A stretch of DNA of 6,519 bases. Origin: Nitrososphaerales archaeon TH5895 (lineage in GTDB: Archaea > Thermoproteota > Nitrososphaeria > Nitrososphaerales > Nitrososphaeraceae). The position numbers and the translations under genes were made by a program. Under the pieces are notes generated by a model that was given only the letters and a program-made list of their open reading frames with translations, was not told the origin of the DNA and ran no database searches. Numbering within the stretch: position 1 is the first letter of the stretch; each line of letters opens with the position of its first letter. The stretch lies in the NCBI GenBank assembly GCA_014523695.1, contig JAATVS010000060.1:1-6519 (forward strand), written 5' to 3'. Positions 1 to 5,747 of this stretch are shown piece by piece.

Positions 1-958
1 TCGCCAGTTGCACTATTGAAGCTACAGTTCTGAGAATAAAAACTGGTACAAAAGCCTGTAATGAATTTAATCCCCTTGTCTCCTGTGATATAATCATGAT
101 CTCATCTTCCAACCTAACCGGATAGTGTGTTTTAATATGGCTTCTTAGACGATCGGAAAGAGGTTCAATAATTCTACCAGAATGGGTATAATCAGTCGGG
201 TTAGCTGTTGCAAAAATGCTAACGTCAGGTCTAAACGTAATCGGGTACGATCCTGTAGTGAATTTTCCTTCCTGCAGTACGCTAAGTAACGCTACCTGTT
301 TTCTGGGATCGAGTACTGGTAGTTCATCTATACACAACATTCCGTGGTTTGCTTGAAGTAGATAACCTGGGGTATAGGATTCGATGTCGTAAATTTCAAT
401 GCCTTTCTTCGCGATCTTCATTGCATCTATTTGACCAACTAAATCTTTAACAGATACATCAGGAGTGGCTAGAAAATATCGATAGCGATCAAATCCCTCC
501 ACCCATTTTATGCGCGTATCTAACTTGTTATTTCTTATTGAATTCTCACATTCAGTTGAGAAAGTGAAATCAGGACTCGTTCTTTGGATCTCTTCATCGG
601 ATAGCATTGCTGCAAGACTCTCTTCTGCGATACTTGTTGGAATATCGTGCATTAGCGAGCCTTCAACAACTGGGATAGGAGAAAGTAGGTGTTTTGCAAC
701 ACTTTCTGCGATTCGGGTCTTAGCCTGGCCAATCTCCCCAATGAGCAGGATGTCGTGTCCAGCTAATATACCACGAATCAATGCCGGGAGAACGTCTAAT
801 TCGTAACCAATTATCCCTGGAAAAGGTGTAGTGCCACTCCTTAATCTTGCAACAAGATTTCGCCTTATTTGGTCTTGAACAGAAACATATTTGTAATTGA
901 TTTCTAACAGATCTTGCAACTTAGTTAACTGCTTAAAGTTATCGGGTAATCCAGACAT
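1..958 (-). CDS. MoxR/magnesium-chelatase-I-like AAA+ ATPase (3' end missing)
   Basis: This frame is open from the ATG at 958-956 to the left window edge, giving 319 residues without a stop; the C-terminus lies outside. Visible AAA+ motifs are Walker A GEIGQAKT (about 74-81), Walker B MLCIDE (207-212), a sensor-1-like FATANP (249-254) and a candidate arginine finger in SDRLRSH (268-274). The text around Walker A (FPGIIGYE, ILAGHDILLIGEIGQAKTR) and the ATPDVS/LVGQID segment (164-177) fit the ChlI/MoxR-like ATPases that usually pair with a von Willebrand A protein to remodel or load partner proteins; true magnesium chelation is not implied. The ATG at 958 leaves about 25 residues before the conserved SVQDQIRRNL, as family members usually have. 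The frame stays open upstream to a stop near 1142, so a TTG at 1030-1028 (24 residues longer, 8-10 bases after the predicted transcription start) is an alternative. The exact target is unknown. Confidence 0.9.
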   Translation of the reverse strand, partial: MSGLPDNFKQLTKLQDLLEINYKYVSVQDQIRRNLVARLRSGTTPFPGIIGYELDVLPALIRGILAGHDILLIGEIGQAKTRIAESVAKHLLSPIPVVEGSLMHDIPTSIAEESLAAMLSDEEIQRTSPDFTFSTECENSIRNNKLDTRIKWVEGFDRYRYFLATPDVSVKDLVGQIDAMKIAKKGIEIYDIESYTPGYLLQANHGMLCIDELPVLDPRKQVALLSVLQEGKFTTGSYPITFRPDVSIFATANPTDYTHSGRIIEPLSDRLRSHIKTHYPVRLEDEIMIISQETRGLNSLQAFVPVFILRTVASIVQLA

Positions 959-1048
959 GATCTCATTGTATTTAGGCTCTGAAGTGTATGAACGATGGAC
1001 AAGTTTTCTTGTTTTCTCGTGGGGGTCCAATTCGATCTGCGAAATCAG

Positions 1049-1065
1049 ATACAATTGGGTTGTAT
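1049..1065. repeat. 6-bp perfect palindrome next to the ATPase TATA box
   Basis: ATACAA, a five-base spacer (TTGGG), then TTGTAT form a perfect inverted repeat of two 6-base arms. It overlaps the TATA-like box and lies between it and the predicted transcription start of the minus-strand ATPase gene, the position expected for a repressor operator. Arms this short in AT-rich DNA can arise by chance. Confidence 0.35.
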
Positions 1066-1069
1066 ATAA
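1062..1069 (-). promoter_or_regulatory. TATA-like box for the AAA+ ATPase gene
   Basis: Read on the minus strand this is TTATATAC, close to the archaeal TATA consensus. A transcription start 26-27 bases downstream would fall near 1038-1040. That gives a leader of about 80 bases if translation starts at the ATG at 958, or about 8-10 bases if it starts at the TTG at 1030. The box overlaps a short palindrome at 1049-1065. Confidence 0.45.
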
Positions 1070-1170
1070 GAGACGCAGAAGGAAGAATGAGAATAAAATT
1101 GATCTTGTAAGTGGTTCTACGTACCTAATTTGTGACCAATGTCAATAAAGAATCGTATCTGAGTTGTACG

Positions 1171-1314
1171 GACCGTGGCCTATTTCTAGTTCACGGCCAA
1201 AAACGAACGATGTACTGTGTTGTGAAACGTAAATTATTGGCTGATGACCCTGAGCCACCTAACTATTAGCAGACCTACCGCAACTTTGAAGGTCGTCGGG
1301 TTTCGAGGGCGACC
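1171..1314. other. cluster of three small potential hairpins
   Basis: Three inverted repeats fall within 144 bases. TGGCC (1176-1180) pairs with GGCCA (1195-1199), competing with CCGTG (1173-1177)/CACGG (1192-1196). TGGCT (1238-1242) pairs with AGCCA (1253-1257). GGTCGTC (1291-1297) pairs with GGGCGACC (1307-1314) over seven pairs, one of them G-T. The stems are GC-rich compared with the surrounding AT-rich spacer. They could belong to a structured RNA or be chance; no known RNA family was recognised. Confidence 0.25.
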
Positions 1315-1661
1315 TCGAGTCAATAAAAGATTGCAAGAAACTCTAGTAAGCCTTGCAGAGTTAATATTTCGCCTTGACATCCTATTTACGTAAATGGGAA
1401 AAGAATAAGGTTCTGATACAGGATATAAGTGCGACGGAAACCCCAAACAATTAGGCCTTTTAAAGCAAATCAAATATCAAAAAGGACTCATTATTGTGAA
1501 GGATAATTAAATTTGCCAGAATTCGATGTAAGGACACCCCTAGTCCGAGCTCAGGTGTATAACATCCTAGATCCCTGATATTCTGAATCTTCTTGGAGCA
1601 CCCGATTGATGTTAAACGAAGGGAAGTTATCTTCATGTGGTTTCACAAAATCTTAGCATGG

Positions 1662-1671
1662 TTTTTATTTA
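1662..1671 (+). promoter_or_regulatory. TATA-like box for the rpsM-rpsD operon
   Basis: The T-rich box TTTTTATTTA is centred about 27 bases before the GTG start of rpsM at 1694. The expected transcription start therefore falls at or within a few bases of the start codon, which fits a leaderless or very short-leader archaeal transcript. It is the best-placed candidate directly before the operon. Confidence 0.5.
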
Positions 1672-1693
1672 GGAACGAATACGGATTGAGTGC

Positions 1694-2170
1694 GTGTCAA
1701 GTAGCGAATATAAATATATACTTAGAATTGCGGGAAAGGACATTGATGGCAGCAAAAAATCAATTGTTGCACTTAGTAGTATTAGAGGATTGGGATATAA
1801 CTACTCTCAAGTATTATTACAATCGCTTAACATTAGTCCGTCGATAAGAGTAGGTTATCTTACCGATAGTGAAATACAAGAGATTGGGGACGCGGTGAAA
1901 AATCCATCAAAAATTAAAATGCCTTCGTGGTATCTAAATCGAAGGGCAGATATGGATACTGGTTCTGATACTCATCTTATAACATCTGATCTAGAATTTG
2001 CTATCACTAATGACATAAATAGGGAGAAAACCGTCATGAGCTGGCGTGGCTATAGACACATGTTTGGGTTGAGAGTAAGGGGGCAACACACGAGAACAAC
2101 AGGAAGAAGAGGAGGCGATGTCGGCGTCGAGAAGAGGGGTAGGGTAGCTCCTGCCTCCGCTTCGAAATGA
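1694..2170 (+). CDS. rpsM: 30S ribosomal protein S13 (uS13), archaeal type
   Basis: The product is a component of the small ribosomal subunit head; it binds 16S rRNA, contacts the 50S subunit through intersubunit bridges and touches P-site tRNA. The 158-residue protein begins with the archaeal-style YILRIAGKDIDGSKK (8-22) and the SIRGLGYNYS turn (29-38) of the helix-two-turn-helix region. It carries the C-terminal S13 signature RGYRHMFGLRVRGQHTRTTG (118-137), followed by a basic tail. Length suits archaeal S13, which is longer than the roughly 120-residue bacterial form. Start: an in-frame TAG at 1670-1672 closes the frame upstream and the GTG at 1694 is the only usable start, giving MSSSEYKY. 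No strong Shine-Dalgarno is seen and a TATA-like box lies about 27 bases upstream, so the message is probably nearly leaderless. rpsD follows after 25 bases on the same strand. Confidence 0.97.
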   Translation: MSSSEYKYILRIAGKDIDGSKKSIVALSSIRGLGYNYSQVLLQSLNISPSIRVGYLTDSEIQEIGDAVKNPSKIKMPSWYLNRRADMDTGSDTHLITSDLEFAITNDINREKTVMSWRGYRHMFGLRVRGQHTRTTGRRGGDVGVEKRGRVAPASASK

Positions 2171-2178
2171 CAAAATAT

Positions 2179-2186
2179 GAGGGGAT
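2179..2186 (+). promoter_or_regulatory. possible ribosome binding site for rpsD
   Basis: GAGGGGAT lies about 10 bases before the rpsD ATG. It is a partial Shine-Dalgarno match, at a place where an internal operon gene would need one because it cannot be translated as a leaderless message. No comparable site precedes the first gene, rpsM. Confidence 0.4.
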
Positions 2187-2195
2187 AGTTGAGTA

Positions 2196-2702
2196 ATGGG
2201 AGATCCTCGAAAATCAAGGAAGAGTTTTAACAGGCCCCGAAGAATTTGGACATCCGATCAGCTGAGCGCAGAGCTGTATGTCATTGGATCTTATGGACTC
2301 CGAAATAAGCGTGAATTATGGAGAGCTCAGACCGAAGTAGCTGGGTTTAGAAATCAAGCGAGGGCTCTACTCGCGTTACCAGCTGAAGATAGACATCAAC
2401 AGGAGATTAAGCTTCTCAAATACCTTAGTAGGCTTGGTCTGACGGATGAAACAGCCTCATTAGATGATATTTTGAACCTAAAAATTGAGCATTTATTGGA
2501 AAGGAGACTTCAGACTATGATCATGAGAAAGATAGATACTAAATCACCATATACAGCGAGGCAGATAGTCGTTCATGGACATGTATCAATAGGAGATAGG
2601 TTTGTCAACTTGCCCGGGCATATAGTCAGGAAAGAGGAAGAAAATATGCTCCTTGTGCATTTGGAACTCTCAAAACCATCAGCATCAGCTCCAAATGTGT
2701 AG
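2196..2702 (+). CDS. rpsD: 30S ribosomal protein S4 (uS4), archaeal type
   Basis: The product is a primary 16S rRNA-binding protein that nucleates assembly of the small-subunit body. The 168-residue protein opens with MGDPRKSRKSFNRPRRIW, the typical archaeal S4 N-terminus, which fixes the ATG start. The S4 RNA-binding domain spans about residues 101-150: LERRLQTMIMRKI (101-113), then ARQIVVHGHVSIGDRFVNLP (121-140). The rest is a helical N-terminal region with many Arg and Lys. Length is normal for archaeal uS4 and shorter than the roughly 205-residue bacterial form. The C-terminus is a short Ser/Ala/Pro tail, similar in style to the end of uS13. It lies 25 bases after rpsM and is very probably co-transcribed with it. 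Unusually for an archaeal operon, rpsK and rpoD do not follow; the next gene is convergent and ends 35 bases away. Confidence 0.97.
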   Translation: MGDPRKSRKSFNRPRRIWTSDQLSAELYVIGSYGLRNKRELWRAQTEVAGFRNQARALLALPAEDRHQQEIKLLKYLSRLGLTDETASLDDILNLKIEHLLERRLQTMIMRKIDTKSPYTARQIVVHGHVSIGDRFVNLPGHIVRKEEENMLLVHLELSKPSASAPNV

Positions 2703-2737
2703 AAATAAGAATCAAGTCCAGGCAATACTGCACCAAA

Positions 2738-3697
2738 TTATTTGGAAATCTCTTTGATTATGTCAACGTGATCGATTTTCCCATCAGCGTTCATATCAAA
2801 ACCTTGCACGACAATTGCCCACTCATGTCCGTCAGAATAATTTCTTAATATTTGGCTTGCAAAATTCGTAAGTCCCAAGACTGCAGATTTGGTACCGATA
2901 GACCTTACCCCAGCCACTATGATTACTGTATTTTTTTCATCATAAGGATTTCGAATTTTTGCAATCAGCCCGTGATTGTCCATATTATATAGCTCTCCTG
3001 TCTCTGCAATTAGGCCAGACCAAAAGTTTGACTCATTGAACCTGATTGGAAGGTATTTGTTGAATTCTGCCGTAACGATATTTGTCCCTGGCCCCCCGAT
3101 ACTCACTATATTGCGACCATTAATGGCACGTGCTGCCCTCGCGTCAGAATCAAGTGTCACAATCAATTCGTCAGAGATATTGCACAAGTTCCCTAGTGAA
3201 AATGCCAGCTGGATGGCATAATGCCCATCCCTTGCGGACGATTTGTAGGGACCGTGCGGATCAGGAGCGCCTACAACCATGAGTCCATTGAACAAATTAT
3301 CTGTTATGAATTCCTTAAAGAAGACTATATTACTGGAGTCCTGACGATTGTTATTGGCTAGAATACTAAATGGAGCCTCTCCCCAATCCATTTCTAAACC
3401 GTATGAAGGGTTGACCGTTTTAAAAAGGCGAGCAGTCCCTCCTCGGATTGTTTTGGTTCCAGATTGCTGAATTGCTCCGATACGCAGTAGTCTTTGCATG
3501 TAGTAATACGCACTTTGCTCGTAAATCCTGAGCTCCCTTGCCACTTGGGCAGTGTATTTTGGTTCGGATGAAAGCAATTGCATAATCTTCCAGGCAACCG
3601 GATTCGAAAGGATGCTCATGTAGCTGACATCCTTATAAACGGTTATCGGCTTGGATAGCATCTTGTCGCCTGCACTGTAAAGTAAAGTCTTTTCCAA
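2738..3697 (-). CDS. winged-helix (ArsR-like) regulator-like protein with S-layer-like C-terminal domain
   Basis: This 319-residue protein has an N-terminal winged helix-turn-helix: LSNPVAWKIMQLLSS (29-43), AQVARELRIYEQSAYYYMQR (50-69), then a basic wing with TIRGGTARLF (82-91). This is the layout of ArsR-like DNA-binding domains. The rest is one soluble domain with GAPDPHGPYKSSARDGHYA (143-161) and VSIGGPGTNIVTAEFN (198-213), which resembles, from memory, the C-terminal region of archaeal S-layer-like proteins. It ends with DMNADGKIDHVD (301-312), matching the D-x-N-x-D-G spacing of EF-hand or dockerin-like calcium loops. No signal peptide or membrane helix is visible, so it should be cytoplasmic. 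The chosen TTG start at 3697 lies about 27 bases from a good TATA box, which suits a leaderless message; the ATG at 3661-3659 (12 residues shorter) is a real alternative. It is convergent with rpsD and divergent from glmS. The ligand and target are unknown; control of glmS or itself is an inference from position. Confidence 0.85.
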   Translation of the reverse strand: MEKTLLYSAGDKMLSKPITVYKDVSYMSILSNPVAWKIMQLLSSEPKYTAQVARELRIYEQSAYYYMQRLLRIGAIQQSGTKTIRGGTARLFKTVNPSYGLEMDWGEAPFSILANNNRQDSSNIVFFKEFITDNLFNGLMVVGAPDPHGPYKSSARDGHYAIQLAFSLGNLCNISDELIVTLDSDARAARAINGRNIVSIGGPGTNIVTAEFNKYLPIRFNESNFWSGLIAETGELYNMDNHGLIAKIRNPYDEKNTVIIVAGVRSIGTKSAVLGLTNFASQILRNYSDGHEWAIVVQGFDMNADGKIDHVDIIKEISK

Positions 3698-3719
3698 CGA
3701 CTGACGTGGGCCAAGATTA

Positions 3720-3727
3720 TATATAAA
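3720..3727 (-). promoter_or_regulatory. TATA box for the winged-helix gene
   Basis: On the minus strand this reads TTTATATA, a near-consensus archaeal TATA box, the clearest in the window. Its centre is about 26-27 bases from the TTG at 3697, so transcription should begin at or within a few bases of that codon. Flanking bases make the site partly palindromic, which could matter if the protein controls itself. Confidence 0.6.
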
Positions 3728-3848
3728 TTATGACAGGTACAAAGAAAAATTTGGGCCTCCCTCTGAGCGTGTAGGTGCATGGCTTATTATATGAAGATGA
3801 TTTTACTCTAAATGTGTCAGTATAACGGTCATTACGTCTATTTGGCTA

Positions 3849-3858
3849 TTTTTAATTA
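3849..3858 (+). promoter_or_regulatory. TATA-like box for glmS
   Basis: TTTTTAATTA is centred about 27 bases before the GTG at 3881, the start that places cysteine second in GlmS. A second candidate, TTATTATA at 3784-3791, would start transcription near 3812-3815, where an upstream in-frame ATG lies; it could drive a longer transcript. Both fall in the region shared with the divergent winged-helix gene. Confidence 0.45.
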
Positions 3859-3880
3859 TGTTATTAAAATAACTATGCGT

Positions 3881-5647
3881 GTGTGTTCAATTATCGGGTA
3901 TAAAGGTGAATCTCTCGCTGCTCCTCTTCTAGTGACCTGCTTACAGAAAATGGAGTATCGGGGCTACGACAGTGTAGGAATCGGAACTATTAATGATGGC
4001 AAGGTAAGTGTCAGGAAAGGGGTAGGGAGGGTTGAAGAGGTGGATTCAACTTTACTCTTGAGAATACTGCCAGGCAGAATTGGAATAGGTCATACAAGAT
4101 GGGCAACACATGGAAGGGTCACTGAAGCAAATGCCCATCCCCATACATCTTGTAACGGAGAGATCGCAGTTGTACATAATGGAATTATTCAGAACTACTC
4201 TCAGCTAAAATCACAGCTCTTGAGGAAAGGTCATGTTTTCAAGAGTGAAACTGATAGTGAAGTTATTGCTCACCTGCTTGAAGATGATTATACAGAGACA
4301 GGTGATCTTAGGGAAGCAATCTCGAATACTTCTAAAAAATTAGCTGGCGCGTTTTCCTTCATAGCTGCGTTTAGTGATGGAACTATCGCTGGAGCTAGAT
4401 TCGACGAACCACTCATCGTCGGAATTTCAAAGGATGGGTTTTACATTAGCAGCGACGTTGTAGGATTTTTGAATTACACAGACAGAGCTATTTTCCTAGA
4501 TAATCGAGATATCGTCATTCTAAAGGGCTCTGGAATGGAAATGATAACTTTCGATGGTGAGCCTGTCGTAAGACCAGTAACGCAGGTTGCTTGGGAGTTT
4601 GGGGGTATAGACAAAGGAACTTATGCTCATTTCACCATCAAAGAGATTAATGAGCAGGTAGAGACCATTGTTAAATCCGGAAGGGGTCAAGAAAGCAAGA
4701 TCGAGGAAGTTAGTGAGATGCTGAAATTGGCCCCGTTTATCTACTTTACTGGAAGCGGGACCAGCTATCACTGTGCATTAGTGGCAAAAAATCTTCTTGC
4801 AAAGTATGGAAGAAGAAAGTCGGATGCCATTGTGTCAAGCGAATTCCAATACATAGTGAACGATATTGAGCGTGACTCTGTAATTGTGGCCATTTCGCAG
4901 AGCGGAGAAACGGCAGATGTTCTGGAGGTTGTAAAGAAAGCGAAGACAGCGGGTTCAAAGATCATCTCTATAGTGAATGTCCCGACTTCGTCCTTGGCAC
5001 GTTTGAGTGATGTATCTATTCACATGAACTGTGGGCCAGAGATAGGAGTAGCAGCAACAAAGAGTTTTACTTCACAATTGACTATACTTTATGCCATAGT
5101 AGATAGTTTGTCTGGAGGAGTCATCGGATTGGAGGACCAGAAATATAAATTGCAAAGCGCAGTGAAAGGATTAGTCGAAAGGCAGAGACTGATTGAGCAG
5201 ATTGCTGAGGAAATTAAGGATGTTAAAGACATTTATGTATTGGGGAGATCTATTCATTATCCAATAGCCCTTGAAGGAGCTCTGAAGATTAAGGAATTGA
5301 GCTACGTTCATGCGGAAGGAATTCCGGCTGGCGAGCTTAAACACGGACCGCTTGCGCTCATCGATAGGAATAGCTGCATTCTGGTTTTGAATCCAAATGA
5401 TTCTACATTTGATGATGTTAAGGCCAACGCTCACGAAATAAAGGCAAGAGGTGCGTCGCTGATTGGTATCGGAAATTCACCAAGTGATGTCTATGACCGA
5501 TTTATAACAATTCCCGAGATGGATGAAGTTTTTTATCCTCTCTTGGAAGTGATACCGTTTCAGATGATAGCATATTACCTAGCACTTGAGAAGGATGCTA
5601 ACCCAGATTATCCTCGAAACCTCGCCAAATCGGTAACTGTCAAGTAG
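3881..5647 (+). CDS. glmS: glutamine-fructose-6-phosphate aminotransferase (isomerizing), GlmS
   Basis: The enzyme converts fructose-6-phosphate and glutamine to glucosamine-6-phosphate and glutamate in the cytoplasm, the entry step to UDP-N-acetylglucosamine and other amino sugars. The 588-residue product has the full layout. The N-terminal glutaminase half has C2, KMEYRGYDSVG (23-33), GHTRWATHG (70-78), NAHPH (84-88), HNGIIQNY (99-106) and SETDSEV (122-128). The first SIS domain has FTGSGTSYHCALVAKNLL (289-306) and ISQSGETADVLEV (338-350), and the CGPEIGVAATKSFTSQL segment (384-400) follows. The second SIS domain has EGALKIKELSYVHAEGIPAG (465-484) and ELKHGPLALID (485-495), and the tail is PRNLAKSVTVK (578-588). 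The GTG at 3881 is chosen because the catalytic cysteine must be the N-terminal residue after Met removal; the ATGs at 3875 and 3812 would bury it. Residue 3 is Ser rather than the usual Gly. The frame is intact and the enzyme should be active. Its stop codon lies inside a tandem repeat. Confidence 0.97.
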   Translation: MCSIIGYKGESLAAPLLVTCLQKMEYRGYDSVGIGTINDGKVSVRKGVGRVEEVDSTLLLRILPGRIGIGHTRWATHGRVTEANAHPHTSCNGEIAVVHNGIIQNYSQLKSQLLRKGHVFKSETDSEVIAHLLEDDYTETGDLREAISNTSKKLAGAFSFIAAFSDGTIAGARFDEPLIVGISKDGFYISSDVVGFLNYTDRAIFLDNRDIVILKGSGMEMITFDGEPVVRPVTQVAWEFGGIDKGTYAHFTIKEINEQVETIVKSGRGQESKIEEVSEMLKLAPFIYFTGSGTSYHCALVAKNLLAKYGRRKSDAIVSSEFQYIVNDIERDSVIVAISQSGETADVLEVVKKAKTAGSKIISIVNVPTSSLARLSDVSIHMNCGPEIGVAATKSFTSQLTILYAIVDSLSGGVIGLEDQKYKLQSAVKGLVERQRLIEQIAEEIKDVKDIYVLGRSIHYPIALEGALKIKELSYVHAEGIPAGELKHGPLALIDRNSCILVLNPNDSTFDDVKANAHEIKARGASLIGIGNSPSDVYDRFITIPEMDEVFYPLLEVIPFQMIAYYLALEKDANPDYPRNLAKSVTVK

Positions 5648-5693
5648 GAATGTCAAGTAGGAATGATAGAAGTAGGAATGATAGAAGTAGGAA
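5638..5693 (+). repeat. short tandem repeat over the glmS stop codon
   Basis: Two 13-base units TGTCAAGTAGGAA (5638-5650, 5651-5663) are followed by two 15-base units TGATAGAAGTAGGAA (5664-5678, 5679-5693). All four share the ending AAGTAGGAA. The first unit contains the last Lys codon and the TAG stop of glmS, so the array looks like a slippage expansion of the gene's 3' end into the spacer. Each copy carries a TAG. It sits between glmS and the reductase promoter. Confidence 0.9.
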
Positions 5694-5710
5694 TCTTTAA
5701 TCAACTTAGC

Positions 5711-5718
5711 TTTAAATA
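5711..5718 (+). promoter_or_regulatory. TATA box for the geranylgeranyl reductase-like gene
   Basis: TTTAAATA lies just after the tandem repeat, with its centre about 33 bases before the ATG at 5748. The predicted transcription start is near 5741, leaving a leader of only about 7 bases. The reductase gene can therefore be transcribed independently of glmS. Confidence 0.5.
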
Positions 5719-5747
5719 CAGATGCAACAATTGACGCCTATAGGACT

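Larger units (their letters stand above)
959..1693. other. long non-coding stretch between the AAA+ gene and rpsM
   Basis: No convincing gene is visible in these 735 bases on either strand. The longest spurious frame is a 79-codon minus-strand one at 1234-1473; its product lacks a recognisable domain and a sensible composition. No tRNA T-arm motif, RNase P RNA core or SRP RNA signature was found by eye. The left part holds the likely promoter of the ATPase gene and the right end the likely rpsM promoter, so both flanking genes fire outward from this region. Several short GC-rich inverted repeats sit at 1171-1314. An untranslated RNA or a decayed gene could be hidden here, but nothing in the sequence names one. 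Confidence 0.6.

Noticed and set aside
510..1148. Plus-strand frames at 510-806 and 897-1148
   Set aside because: The first is antisense to the well-supported AAA+ ATPase gene; the second runs antisense to its 5' end and promoter. Neither has recognisable features.
1238..1257. C/D-box-like arrangement TGATGA then CTGA inside a TGGC/GCCA stem
   Set aside because: The two boxes are only about two bases apart, leaving no room for a guide, and the bulge expected in a kink-turn is missing.
1291..1320. tRNA-like T-arm in the segment with TTTCGAGGGC
   Set aside because: There is no matching acceptor stem, D-arm or anticodon arm on either strand.
1234..1473. 79-codon minus-strand frame in the spacer before rpsM
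   Set aside because: No domain, no promoter or ribosome binding site, odd composition, and nothing ties it to a neighbour; it looks like a chance open frame.
2703..2737. Terminator between the convergent rpsD and winged-helix genes
   Set aside because: No stable hairpin and only weak T-runs; termination must occur nearby but no site can be assigned.
3698..3880. glmS ribozyme or riboswitch upstream of glmS
   Set aside because: The likely leader is near zero and no ribozyme core is visible; that element belongs to bacteria, mainly Firmicutes.
5638..5693. Repeat array as CRISPR
   Set aside because: The units are 13-15 bases, directly abutting with no spacers; this is a simple tandem repeat.
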